A stretch of 64,000 nt of DNA, taken from contig NZ_KE557312.1 of NCBI RefSeq assembly GCF_000442275.2, forward strand, positions 124,001-188,000, written 5' to 3'. Origin of the DNA: Litoreibacter arenae DSM 19593 (GTDB lineage Bacteria > Pseudomonadota > Alphaproteobacteria > Rhodobacterales > Rhodobacteraceae). A program made the translations under genes and the position numbers. The notes beneath the pieces are model-generated. The model did not search any database. It was not told where the DNA came from and saw only the letters and a program-made list of their open reading frames with translations. Position 1 is the first letter of the stretch, and every line of letters begins with the position of its first letter. This document shows, piece after piece, positions 26,906-35,540 of this stretch.

Positions 26906-28408
26906 ATGAAAGACACCATCCGCCTAGATGCAGACGACAATGTCGTCACCGCCACCCGTGCCTTGGAAGCGGGGGCGTCCGTCGAGGACGTCACCACCAC
27001 CGGCCTGATCCCGTCGGGCCACAAGATCGCCACCCGCGCCATCGCCAAGGGCGAGCAGATCCGCAAATACGCGCAGATGATCGGCGTGGCGTCGCAAGAC
27101 ATCGCGGCGGGCGATCATGTTCACACCCACAATTGCGACTTCGTGCCGACCGCGCAAAACTACGAGTTCGGCACCGACATGCGCCCCGTCACGCCCGCGA
27201 CGGGCGACACCTTCATGGGCTACCGCCGCGACAATGGCTCCGTGGGCACGCGCAACTACATCGCCATCGTCACCTCGGTAAATTGCTCCGCCACCGCCGC
27301 GCGGCGCATCTCTGATTACTTCACGCCCGAGCGCTTGAAAGACTACCCTAATGTCGACGGCGTCTGCGCCTTCGTGCACGGCACCGGTTGCGGCATGGCG
27401 GGCGACGGCGACGGGTTCGAGGCTTTGCAGCGGGTCATGTGGGGCTATGCCCGCCATCCGAACCACGCGGGCGTGCTGATGGTCGGGCTGGGCTGCGAGA
27501 TGAACCAGATCGACTGGCTGCTGGACGCCTACGGGCTGAAGCAATCGGAGACGTTTCAGGTGATGAACATTCAAGGCGTCGCGGGCCTGCAAAAGACCAT
27601 TGAACTGGGCATCAAGAAGGTCGAGGCGATGCTGCCCATTGCCAATCAGGCGACGCGCAGCGAGTGTCCCGTCTCCGAGCTGAAAGTCGCCCTGCAATGC
27701 GGCGGCTCGGATGCGTGGTCCGGCGTCACGGCGAACCCGGCTTTGGGCTACGCTTGCGACCTGCTCGCGGCCCAGGGCGGCACCGGTGTGCTGGCCGAAA
27801 CGCCCGAGATTTACGGCGCCGAACATTTGCTGACCCGCCGCGCGGTCTCGCCGGAAGTGGGGCAAAAACTCATCGGCCTGATCGAGTGGTGGAAGGACTA
27901 CACCGAGCGCAACAAAGGCTCCATGGACAACAACCCAAGCCCCGGCAACAAGAAAGGCGGGCTGACCACGATCCTTGAAAAGTCGCTGGGCGCGGCGGCC
28001 AAGGGCGGCACCTCGCCGCTGACCGGCGTCTATAAATACGCCGAACCTGTGACCGCCAAAGGGTTCACCTTCATGGACAGCCCCGGCTACGATCCGGCCT
28101 CCGTCACGGGGCAAATTGCGGGCGGCTGTCAGGTAGTGGTGTTCACCACCGGACGCGGCTCCGCCTTCGGGTCCAAGCCCAGCCCGACCATCAAGGTGTC
28201 GACCAATACCGAGATGTATAAGCGCATGACCGACGACATGGACGTCAACGCGGGCGACATGCTGACCGCTGGGGTGTCGTTGGAGGAAAAAGGCCGTGAG
28301 ATTTACGACCTGATCCTGCGCGTGGCGTCGGGCGAGGTCTCCAAATCCGAGGCGCAGGGCTTGGGCGACTTCGAGTTTGTGCCATGGCAGATCGGCGCGG
28401 TCATGTAA
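26906..28408 (+). CDS. UxaA-family sugar-acid dehydratase (altronate dehydratase-like)
   Basis: 500 aa. An N-terminal SAF-like domain (residues 1-95, with GDHVHTHNC) is fused to the large UxaA domain, as in D-altronate dehydratase. Marks of the second part are GYRRDNGSVGTRNYIAI, FVHGTGCGMAGDGDGFE, LMVGLGCEMNQID and LQCGGSDAWSGVTANPALG. It would remove water from an aldonic or related acid to a 2-keto-3-deoxy acid. Sulfolactate lyase (Suy) and galactarate dehydratase are family relatives. The ATG at 26906 is chosen because no ribosome-binding site or family similarity supports earlier Met codons. The stop TAA and the Gfo/Idh ATG share one base. Confidence 0.88.
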   Translation: MKDTIRLDADDNVVTATRALEAGASVEDVTTTGLIPSGHKIATRAIAKGEQIRKYAQMIGVASQDIAAGDHVHTHNCDFVPTAQNYEFGTDMRPVTPATGDTFMGYRRDNGSVGTRNYIAIVTSVNCSATAARRISDYFTPERLKDYPNVDGVCAFVHGTGCGMAGDGDGFEALQRVMWGYARHPNHAGVLMVGLGCEMNQIDWLLDAYGLKQSETFQVMNIQGVAGLQKTIELGIKKVEAMLPIANQATRSECPVSELKVALQCGGSDAWSGVTANPALGYACDLLAAQGGTGVLAETPEIYGAEHLLTRRAVSPEVGQKLIGLIEWWKDYTERNKGSMDNNPSPGNKKGGLTTILEKSLGAAAKGGTSPLTGVYKYAEPVTAKGFTFMDSPGYDPASVTGQIAGGCQVVVFTTGRGSAFGSKPSPTIKVSTNTEMYKRMTDDMDVNAGDMLTAGVSLEEKGREIYDLILRVASGEVSKSEAQGLGDFEFVPWQIGAVM

Positions 28409-29448
28409 TGCGGCTGCTGGTTGCGGGCATAGGTCTGATCGGCGCGCGGCATCTGGCGCATGCGCTGGAGATGCCGAAGGTCGACGTGGTCGGCGTCATC
28501 GACCCGCAACTGACGCAAAGCCATGTGCCGCATTTCGACAGTATCGACGCGGTGGATGTGGACGCCGATGCTATCCTGATCGCTACGCCCTCGCATCTGC
28601 ACGCCGACCACGGGGAACAGGCGGCGGCGCGGGGGTGGCATATGCTCATCGAAAAACCCGTGGCCCATTCGCTGGACGCCGCCGACCGCATCGTCGCGGC
28701 GGCGGAGCAGGCAGGGGTGCAGACTTTGGTGGGCCACCATCGCCGCCACCATGCGGCTGTTGCCAAGCTGAAAGCGTTGCTCGGCGCGGGCACGATTGGC
28801 ACGCCGGTGTTGGCGTCGATGATCTGGGCGGTGAAAAAGCCCGATCCCTATTTCGAGGTTCCGTGGAGGGCAGGCCCGGACGGCTCGCCCGTTTTGATAA
28901 ACCTCGTCCACGAGGTCGACCTGCTGCGCTATCTGTTTGGCGAGGTAACCTCGGTGCAAGGCATAGGCTCGAACACTCAGCGCGGGGCGGCGCGGGTGGA
29001 AAGCGGCGCGGCGCTTCTTGGCTTCGAGGGCGGGCTGGCGGCGAGCATCAGCTTTGCCGACACCACGGCATCGCCAGACAGTTTCGAGGCCGGGACGGGC
29101 GAAAACCCCAACATCGCCACGACGGGTGAGGACTACCTGCGAATCTGCGGCACCGGGGGCGCAATCGCCTTCCCGTCGCTGACTGTCTGGTCGGGGGCGG
29201 TGGACTGGTCGCAAGAGCCCCAACGCGCGGAGCATGGCGTGACCCCCAATGTGCCGCTGGTTGCGCAGCTGGAGCATTTTGCGAAGGTCTGTGCCGGAGA
29301 CGCAGCGCCTCTGGTTTGCGCGCTGGAAGGGCGCAAAACGCTTGAGGTGACGCTGGCGATTGAAGCGGCGGTCGCGCCTGACCGCGAGCGGCTGACCTCG
29401 CCTGCGGCCTCGGCCCACCCGCCCGCGCCATCCCGTTCAACCGCCTAG
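28408..29448 (+). CDS. Gfo/Idh/MocA-family oxidoreductase
   Basis: 346-aa NAD(P)-dependent oxidoreductase. The N-terminal Rossmann domain has GIGLIGARHLAHAL. The family Lys is in the motif MLIEKPVAHSLDAADR, and the catalytic His is in NLVHEVDLLRYLFGE. It oxidises or reduces a hydroxyl, usually on a cyclic or open sugar or inositol. The start shares one base with the UxaA stop (TAATG). The substrate is probably a sugar-like or keto acid in the TRAP pathway. Confidence 0.88.
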   Translation: MRLLVAGIGLIGARHLAHALEMPKVDVVGVIDPQLTQSHVPHFDSIDAVDVDADAILIATPSHLHADHGEQAAARGWHMLIEKPVAHSLDAADRIVAAAEQAGVQTLVGHHRRHHAAVAKLKALLGAGTIGTPVLASMIWAVKKPDPYFEVPWRAGPDGSPVLINLVHEVDLLRYLFGEVTSVQGIGSNTQRGAARVESGAALLGFEGGLAASISFADTTASPDSFEAGTGENPNIATTGEDYLRICGTGGAIAFPSLTVWSGAVDWSQEPQRAEHGVTPNVPLVAQLEHFAKVCAGDAAPLVCALEGRKTLEVTLAIEAAVAPDRERLTSPAASAHPPAPSRSTA

Positions 29449-29460
29449 AAAGGAGACGAC

Positions 29461-30351
29461 ATGAGTTTCGAGACCCTGACCCAAGCGCAAAAGGACTTCT
29501 ACGACGAAGAGGGCTATCTGATCCTCGAAAAGCGCATTCCCGATGACATCATGGCCAATCTGCATGCGGAGATCGCCAAGTACCAGGAACAGGCCAAAAG
29601 CCTGACCGAGAGCACCGACCAGATTGATCTGGAGGACAGCCACACGCCGGAAACCCCGCGCGTCAGGCGCATCAAGCTGCCGCACACGCATAACAAGGTG
29701 ATGCGCGATCTGATGTATTCCGACCTGATCCTCGCCCCGGCGCGCGACCTGATCGGGCCGGATCTGCGGCTGCACACAACCAAGCTGAACATGAAATCCG
29801 CGGGCTTCGGCGCGGCGGTGGAGTGGCATCAGGACTTCGCCTTCTACCCGCACACCAATGACGACGTGCTGGCGATTGCGGTGATCCTTGACGACATGGA
29901 CAGCGAGAACGGTCCTTTGATGGTCTTTCCGGGATCGCACAAACACAAGATCTACGACCACCATGTCGACGGGGTATTTGCAGGCGCGATGGACCTTGCG
30001 GCCTGCGGCTTTGACATGAAAGATGCGGTGGAGTTGAAGGGGCCTGCGGGCTCGGTGTCGATCCATCACGGGCGGATCGTGCATGGCTCGTCGCTCAATA
30101 AATCCACGCAGGACCGCCGCCTGCTGTTCTACGAGATGATGGCGGCGGATGCGTTCCCGATCATGGGCTCGATGACCCGCTGGAGCGACATCAAGGAGTA
30201 TAACGAACGGATGCTCTGCGGTGAGCCGACGCTGGAGCCGCGCGTGCAAAGCATCGGCGCGCGTATTCCTGCACCGCTGCCGACGGACAACTTCACCATT
30301 TACGAAATCCAGAAGCGCCTTCACGCCCGGTCGTTCGAGGTCGCCAAGTGA
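29461..30351 (+). CDS. phytanoyl-CoA dioxygenase (PhyH) family protein, second copy
   Basis: 296 aa. Iron ligands are His123 and Asp125 (VEWHQDFAFYP) and His208 (GRIVHGSSLNKS), with Arg219/220 (TQDRRLLFYEM) as probable 2-oxoglutarate ligand. It is closer to classical PhyH-like hydroxylases than the first copy and shares little with it outside the iron site, so the two probably do different steps. The stop TGA overlaps the GTG start of the flavoenzyme gene. The substrate is unknown. Confidence 0.88.
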   Translation: MSFETLTQAQKDFYDEEGYLILEKRIPDDIMANLHAEIAKYQEQAKSLTESTDQIDLEDSHTPETPRVRRIKLPHTHNKVMRDLMYSDLILAPARDLIGPDLRLHTTKLNMKSAGFGAAVEWHQDFAFYPHTNDDVLAIAVILDDMDSENGPLMVFPGSHKHKIYDHHVDGVFAGAMDLAACGFDMKDAVELKGPAGSVSIHHGRIVHGSSLNKSTQDRRLLFYEMMAADAFPIMGSMTRWSDIKEYNERMLCGEPTLEPRVQSIGARIPAPLPTDNFTIYEIQKRLHARSFEVAK

Positions 30352-31457
30352 GCATAGCCGTCATCGGTCGCGGCCTTTGGGGTGCAGCGGCGGCGCGGCA
30401 TCTGGCGATGGCGGGGCAGAACGTGACGCTGATCGGCCCGCCCGAGCCGCGCGACAAGCGTGGTCACGAAGGCGTGTTCGGCTCGCATTACGACGAGGGG
30501 CGGATCACCCGCAAGAACGCGCTGGACGAATACTGGGTCGGTGTGTCCACGGCGGCGATTGACCGCTACGGCGAGATCGAGCGCCAAAGCGGCATCCGCT
30601 TTTACACGGAAACTGGTGCCGTGATGGCGGGAGGCGAGGAGTTCATGGCCCGTGTGGATGTGGGACGGCTGAAGCACAATGTTCCATGCGACGCGCTGGA
30701 CCACCAAGCGCTGGCGGCGCGGTTCCCGTTCTTCCGCTTTCCCGACCATTTCACCGGCTACCACGAGTCCACACGGGCTGGCCATGTCAGCCCGCGCAAT
30801 CTGGTCGCGGCCCAAACGAAGGCGGCGCATTGCTTCGGGGCGGCATTGCTGGAGGAAACGGTCACGGGGCTGGAGGAGCGCCGCGATCATGTAGAGGTGA
30901 CCACCGATCAGGACCGCCACCGCTTCGACCAGGTTCTGGTCGCCGCTGGCTACAACACCGACACGGTTCTGGCGCGTGCGCCAAAGCTGGACGTCTACGC
31001 GCGTACAGTCGCGTTTTTCGAGGTGAGCGAGGCCGAGGCGGCTCGCCTAAGCACCATGCCGACGCTGGTCTATGACACGCCGGAAGACCCGTATTTGCTG
31101 CCTCCGATCCGCTATCCTGACGGCAAGCTCTACATCAAGCTGGGCGGCGACCCGGAGGATGTGCCATTGGTCGGCCAGGAAGATATCGGCGACTGGTTCC
31201 GCTCGGGCGGCAACCCGCAGGTGCGCGACCATCTGCATGGAATGATCCGCCAACTGATGCCCGATCTGGACATTCGAGCGGTGAGCATGGAGGCCTGCGT
31301 GACCTCGTGGACGAAAGACCGCCTGCCCGAAATTGGCCGATTGTCCGACCGCGTGGCGGTCTGCACTGGCGGCAACGGGGCAGGGGCGAAGTGTAGTGAC
31401 GAAACAGGCCGACTTGGCGCGGCTTTGATACTGGAAAAAACAGGAGAAACAGCATGA
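30348..31457 (+). CDS. FAD-dependent oxidoreductase, monomeric sarcosine oxidase-like (DAO family)
   Basis: 369 aa from a GTG start forming a GTGA overlap with the PhyH gene. The FAD motif is VIGRGLWGAAAARHL, and the C-terminal flavin contact is GGNGAGAKCSDETGRL. The segment ACVTSWTKDRLPEIG has Cys at the place where monomeric sarcosine oxidase binds flavin covalently. Members oxidise secondary amines such as N-methyl amino acids, pipecolate or Amadori-type fructosyl amino acids. The role in the operon is therefore probably C-N bond oxidation, which implies the TRAP substrate or an intermediate contains nitrogen. This is inferred. Confidence 0.85.
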   Translation: MSIAVIGRGLWGAAAARHLAMAGQNVTLIGPPEPRDKRGHEGVFGSHYDEGRITRKNALDEYWVGVSTAAIDRYGEIERQSGIRFYTETGAVMAGGEEFMARVDVGRLKHNVPCDALDHQALAARFPFFRFPDHFTGYHESTRAGHVSPRNLVAAQTKAAHCFGAALLEETVTGLEERRDHVEVTTDQDRHRFDQVLVAAGYNTDTVLARAPKLDVYARTVAFFEVSEAEAARLSTMPTLVYDTPEDPYLLPPIRYPDGKLYIKLGGDPEDVPLVGQEDIGDWFRSGGNPQVRDHLHGMIRQLMPDLDIRAVSMEACVTSWTKDRLPEIGRLSDRVAVCTGGNGAGAKCSDETGRLGAALILEKTGETA

Positions 31458-32335
31458 GCAAAATCGGATTTATCGGCCTTGGCCTGATGGGCGGCGCAAT
31501 GGTGGGACGTTTGCAGGACAAGGGCCACGATCTGGTGGTCTTGGGCAACCGCGACCGCACCTATATCGACGCCGCCCTGAGCCGTGGCGCGACCGAGGCG
31601 GGCACCGCAAAAGAGGTGGCCGAAGCCTGCGATATCATCATGCTCTGCATGGGCACCTCCGATCAGGTGGAAGGCCGGATGCGCGGTGCGGACGGTGTCA
31701 TCGCAGGTTTGAAACCCGGTGCGGTGGTGATCGACTTTGGCACCTCGCTGCCTGCGTCCACCAAGGCTCTGGGCGAGGAGGTCGCGGCCGCAGGTGGGGC
31801 CTATCTGGACGCGCCGCTGGGGCGCACGCCGTCCCACGCCAAGGACGGGTTGCTCAATATCATGTGCGCGGGCGACAAGGCGGCGTTCGACAAGGTCAAA
31901 CCCGTGCTGGACGATCTGGGCGAAAACGTCTTCCATCTGGGCGCGCTTGGCTCAGGCCACACGATCAAGCTCATCAACAACTTCTTCGGCATGACCGTGG
32001 CCAACGCCATGGCCGAGGCGTTCGCCATGGCGGATGTGCAAGGCGTGGACCGAAAGGCGCTCTATGACGTGATGAGCGCGGGGCCGCTGCATTCCGGCAT
32101 GATGGATTTCGTCAAGGGCTACGGCGTGGATGGTGACCCGAACCAGCTGGCCTTCGCGATCAAGAACGCGGCGAAGGATGTCGGGTATTACGCGCAGATG
32201 GCAGATGACGCCGGGGTGGATTCGATCATGTCGAAATGCACCCTGAGCGCGTTGCAGACCGCCCGCGACGAAGGGCGCGGCGACGACATGGTGTCCCAGA
32301 TGCTCGACTTCTACGTCGCGAAATTGAAACCGTAG
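31454..32335 (+). CDS. NAD(P)-dependent beta-hydroxyacid dehydrogenase-like oxidoreductase
   Basis: 293 aa with the cofactor motif GFIGLGLMGGAMVGRL and the catalytic Lys in GSGHTIKLINNFFG. The substrate loop reads DAPLGRTPSHAKDGLL instead of the usual DAPVSGG, an unusual variant that points to a substrate different from those of HIBADH or GarR. It overlaps the flavoenzyme by 4 bases (ATGA) and is followed 3 bases later by the exporter gene. It may act on an acid or aldehyde product of the pathway. Confidence 0.85.
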   Translation: MSKIGFIGLGLMGGAMVGRLQDKGHDLVVLGNRDRTYIDAALSRGATEAGTAKEVAEACDIIMLCMGTSDQVEGRMRGADGVIAGLKPGAVVIDFGTSLPASTKALGEEVAAAGGAYLDAPLGRTPSHAKDGLLNIMCAGDKAAFDKVKPVLDDLGENVFHLGALGSGHTIKLINNFFGMTVANAMAEAFAMADVQGVDRKALYDVMSAGPLHSGMMDFVKGYGVDGDPNQLAFAIKNAAKDVGYYAQMADDAGVDSIMSKCTLSALQTARDEGRGDDMVSQMLDFYVAKLKP

Positions 32336-32338
32336 CCC

Positions 32339-33253
32339 ATGAGCCGCGTCGCTGTTCCAGCGCTGGAAGATCGCGCAACCCTTGGCATCGGAATGATGCT
32401 GGCGGCGTGGCTGTTTTTTTCGATGATCGACACTTCGGTGAAGTGGTTGGTGCTGGCGGGGCTGCCCGCGTTGCAGCTGGCCTTCATGCGCTATGTTGGG
32501 CATTTCGTCATCTCCACCTGGGCCGTGGCGCGCGGCGGCATGGATGTGGAGCGCTTCAAGACCGACCGCCTTGGGTTGGTCCTGTTTCGCGCCTTTTTGC
32601 TGACCTCGTCGACCGCGTTGAACTTCATCGCGCTGTTCTATCTGCCGCTGACGGTCACCGCGTCGATCATGTTCACCTCACCCATTCTGGTGTGCCTGCT
32701 CGGTTGGCCACTATTGGGCGAACGCGCGGGGCCATGGCGTATCTTCGGTATCCTGCTGGGCTTCGTCGGCGTGCTGGTGGTGATGCGACCCTTCGGGGCG
32801 GAGTTCCACTGGGCCATGCTTCTGTCGCTTAACAACGCGCTGGCGATGGCGCTGTATTCGATCCTGACGCGCAAGCTGTCGGGGGTGGTGTCGACCGAGA
32901 TCATGCAGTTCTATATGGGGCTGTTCGGCACGGTGGTCTTGCTGCCCACGGCGATATACACATGGACCAACCCGACGACCGCGCTGGACTGGGTGCTGTT
33001 GTTCCTGCTGGGCTTTTTCGGCTGGGCAGGTCACGAGCTGCTGACCCGCGCCCACCGCTTCGCCACGGCCAACACACTGATGCCCTATGCGTATTTCTTC
33101 CTGCTGTTCCTGTCGATTTCCAGCTACCTGATCTGGGGCCATATCCCCGACGCGGCAACGCTGATCGGGGCGGCGATCATCATCGCTTCCGGCCTGCTGA
33201 TCTGGATGCGCACACGCAAGCGCGCGGTGCTGCGCACGCCGCCGGGGGTCTAG
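32339..33253 (+). CDS. EamA/DMT-family transporter
   Basis: 304-aa membrane protein with about ten hydrophobic helices in two EamA repeats. Visible parts include FRAFLLTSSTALNFIALFYL and the second-repeat start LLSLNNALAMALYSILTRK. It likely exports or imports a metabolite, amino acid or intermediate. It begins 3 bases after the preceding stop, as the last gene of the TRAP operon. The substrate is unknown. Confidence 0.88.
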   Translation: MSRVAVPALEDRATLGIGMMLAAWLFFSMIDTSVKWLVLAGLPALQLAFMRYVGHFVISTWAVARGGMDVERFKTDRLGLVLFRAFLLTSSTALNFIALFYLPLTVTASIMFTSPILVCLLGWPLLGERAGPWRIFGILLGFVGVLVVMRPFGAEFHWAMLLSLNNALAMALYSILTRKLSGVVSTEIMQFYMGLFGTVVLLPTAIYTWTNPTTALDWVLLFLLGFFGWAGHELLTRAHRFATANTLMPYAYFFLLFLSISSYLIWGHIPDAATLIGAAIIIASGLLIWMRTRKRAVLRTPPGV

Positions 33254-33628
33254 CAACGCACGCAGGGTTAACGCGGTCTCAACGGCTGGGGCGTAGAACC
33301 GCTTTCGACGTCACAAGAGTGGTTTACAAGGATCCTGCCAGCCGGCCGCGACCAGCATGGGCAGCGGGACATCCTTTCAGATCGCGCGATTATTGACCGG
33401 AGGCGGCGAAAGCCAAACCCGGACGGGATGCAGGGGTAAAACCCTGTCCGGCAGCACACCACGCTTCGGCGGCGCCGCCACCCTTACTACTTCCCAGCCA
33501 GAGCATTTGCCCACCTTCGATGGTTTCATACCAGCTCGGGGGCTTGTGCCGTTGGCGTCTTTATGCGCCCCGAGGCGCCGAACCCCGCTTGACCACGCCC
33601 TTGGCTTGGCATAGTCAAACGCCACGGC
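33254..33628. other. 375-base intergenic stretch with no supported gene
   Basis: No coding frame here has a credible start, ribosome-binding site or family motif. Short frames on both strands run through the tRNA or are proline- and arginine-rich GC shadows. A hairpin at 33419-33451 pairs CCGGAC with GTCCGG and GGG with CCC around a loop with GGGGTAAAA. It may be a decayed gene, a structured RNA or a transcription end. I cannot tell which. Confidence 0.5.
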
Positions 33629-33702
33629 GCGGGTATGGTGAAATGGTATCATAAGAGCCTTCCAAGCTTAAGGTGCGGGTTCGATTCCCGCTACCCGCTC
33701 CA
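33629..33702 (+). tRNA. tRNA-Gly (anticodon TCC)
   Basis: 74 bases folding into a cloverleaf. The acceptor pairs GCGGGTA with TACCCGC, the D arm is GTGA / TCAT, the anticodon loop is CTTCCAA with anticodon TCC, and the T arm carries GGTTCGATTCC. CCA is encoded at 33700-33702. The outer pair of the anticodon stem is A-A, which is tolerated. It decodes GGA and GGG codons. Confidence 0.95.
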
Positions 33703-33785
33703 GACCTTCCTAAAGATCGCCGGACTTGATGCGCAGCCGCTCAGGTGCCATTGATTGGCGTGCGCAGAAGCGAAAGGCCGGTCTG

Positions 33786-34838
33786 ATGAAATCCCTTGTT
33801 CTGGAACGTAAAGATGCGCTGTCGCTGCGCGACTTTCCCGAAATTTCCCGCGCCGAAGAGGCGCTTGGCCCCCGCGACGTGCGCGTCAAGCTGCACACGG
33901 TCGGGATTTGCGGCTCCGACGTGCACTATTACACCCATGGCCGCATTGGTCCGTTCGTGGTCAACGCGCCGATGATCCTTGGCCATGAGGCCTCCGGTAC
34001 GGTGATCGAGGTGGGTGCGGAGGTCACGACGCTGAAGGAAGGCGACCGCGTTTGCATGGAGCCGGGCATCCCCGACCCCAACAGCCGCGCCACCCGTTTG
34101 GGCATGTATAACGTAGACCCCGCCGTGCGCTTCTGGGCCACGCCGCCGGTCCACGGCATCCTGCGCCCGACCTGTGTGCATCCGGAGGCGTTTACCTACA
34201 AGTTGCCCGACAATGTCAGCTTTGCAGAGGCCGCGATGGTCGAGCCGCTGGCCGTCGGCGTCCACGCCGCCACCAAGGCACGGGTGAAACCGGGCGATGT
34301 TGCGGTCGTCATGGGGGCGGGGCCGATTGGCTTGGTTACGGCGCTGTCAGCGCTCGCCGCTGGCTGTGCGCGGGTCTATGTCAGCGACCTGTCCGACGCA
34401 AAGCTGGAAATTGCCGCCTCCCTGAGCCAGGCAATCACGCCGGTCAATATCCGGTCGGAAAATCTGGTTGAGACGGTGCAGCGCGAGACCGACGGCTGGG
34501 GCGCGGATATCGTGTTCGAGGCCACGGGAAGCCCGCAAGCCGCCGCGCAGGTGTTCGAGCCGCTTGCACCCGGCGGTTGCGTCGTGATGATCGGCGGCCA
34601 GCCAGACCCGATCAGCTATGACGCAGGCGCGGCGATGGTGCGCGAAGCGCGGGTGGAGAACATCTTCCGCTATGCCCATGTGTTCCCCCGCTGCGTCGGC
34701 ATGCTTGCCAGCGGGGCCATCGACGTCAAACCGCTGATTACGCGGACGTTCAGTTTCGACGATAGTGTGCATGCCTTTGAGGTGGCCGCGTCGGCCCCTG
34801 CGGGCGATGTGAAGATGCAGATCGAACTGCCGCAATGA
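33786..34838 (+). CDS. zinc-dependent alcohol dehydrogenase, xylitol/sorbitol dehydrogenase type
   Basis: 350-aa medium-chain dehydrogenase. Catalytic zinc ligands are Cys in [10 protein letters not shown], and His and Glu in LGHEASG. The cofactor motif is [10 protein letters not shown]. The four cysteines of the structural zinc are absent ([18 protein letters not shown]), as in animal sorbitol dehydrogenase. It likely oxidises xylitol to D-xylulose. It is followed 9 bases later by a HAD gene and then xylulokinase, which fits xylitol use. The ATG at 33786 is chosen because sequence before it does not match the family. Confidence 0.9.
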   Translation: MKSLVLERKDALSLRDFPEISRAEEALGPRDVRVKLHTVGICGSDVHYYTHGRIGPFVVNAPMILGHEASGTVIEVGAEVTTLKEGDRVCMEPGIPDPNSRATRLGMYNVDPAVRFWATPPVHGILRPTCVHPEAFTYKLPDNVSFAEAAMVEPLAVGVHAATKARVKPGDVAVVMGAGPIGLVTALSALAAGCARVYVSDLSDAKLEIAASLSQAITPVNIRSENLVETVQRETDGWGADIVFEATGSPQAAAQVFEPLAPGGCVVMIGGQPDPISYDAGAAMVREARVENIFRYAHVFPRCVGMLASGAIDVKPLITRTFSFDDSVHAFEVAASAPAGDVKMQIELPQ

Positions 34839-34847
34839 AGGTGTGAC

Positions 34848-35540
34848 ATGGGCCCGAGTCCTGCGGCGGTGATCTTTGATCTTGATGGCTGTCTTGTGGA
34901 TAGCGAGCCGCTGGTGATCCGCGCAATTGTCGAGGAGTTGCGTGCCGAAGGGCTGGACACACTCGCCTTCGACGACATTCGCGCGGGGTTTCTGGGTATG
35001 CCGATGCCCGCGATCTGGGATGCGGCGGCACAAGGCACCGGACGCCCCATCCCGGACGACTTCATCACCCGCGTCGACACGCGCCTGTGCGATGCGTTCG
35101 TAGGCCGGTTGCAGAGGATTGACGGCGTGCTGGGTATGCTCGACGCCTTGGCCGAACGCGGCGTTGCGATTGCGATTGCCACGGGCGGCTCGATCCAGCG
35201 GATGACGCAGGCGCTGGCGGTCAGCGGTTTGTCGGCGCGATTCGAGGGCAGGGCATTCAGCGCCAATCAGGTGGCACGCGGCAAGCCCGCGCCGGACCTG
35301 TTCCTGTTCGCCGCGGATCGCCTAGGCGTCGCCCCGACCGACTGCGCTGTGTTGGAGGATTCGCCACATGGGGTTGCGGGCGGCGTGGCTGCAGGGATGC
35401 GCGTGGCTGGCTTCACCGGCGGCTCGCATCTGGACGGCATGCGCGACGCTCACACGCAGCTTTTGCGCGATAAGGGGGCGGCCACGGTGGCCACCGATAT
35501 GGACGGGGTTCTTTCGGCTTTGTGGGTGGAAAAGCAATGA
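34848..35540 (+). CDS. HAD-superfamily phosphatase (beta-phosphoglucomutase-like)
   Basis: 230 aa. The nucleophile is in VIFDLDGCLVDSEPL (DxD), motif II Thr in IAIATGGS, motif III Lys in GKPAPDLFLFA and motif IV acids in CAVLEDSPHG. The cap layout is that of phosphatases acting on sugar phosphates. The gene sits between xylitol dehydrogenase and xylulokinase and overlaps the latter by 4 bases (ATGA), so it may remove phosphate from a side product. The exact substrate is unknown. Confidence 0.86.
   Translation: MGPSPAAVIFDLDGCLVDSEPLVIRAIVEELRAEGLDTLAFDDIRAGFLGMPMPAIWDAAAQGTGRPIPDDFITRVDTRLCDAFVGRLQRIDGVLGMLDALAERGVAIAIATGGSIQRMTQALAVSGLSARFEGRAFSANQVARGKPAPDLFLFAADRLGVAPTDCAVLEDSPHGVAGGVAAGMRVAGFTGGSHLDGMRDAHTQLLRDKGAATVATDMDGVLSALWVEKQ

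Noticed and set aside
13715-33253. The island as a prophage or integrated element at the tRNA-Gly
   Set aside because: No integrase, transposase, phage structural gene or repeat of the tRNA end was seen, and base composition does not change sharply.
33357-33652. Open frames of 85-91 codons on both strands upstream of and across tRNA-Gly
   Set aside because: They overlap a tRNA or lack a start signal and family match; composition is proline- and arginine-rich.
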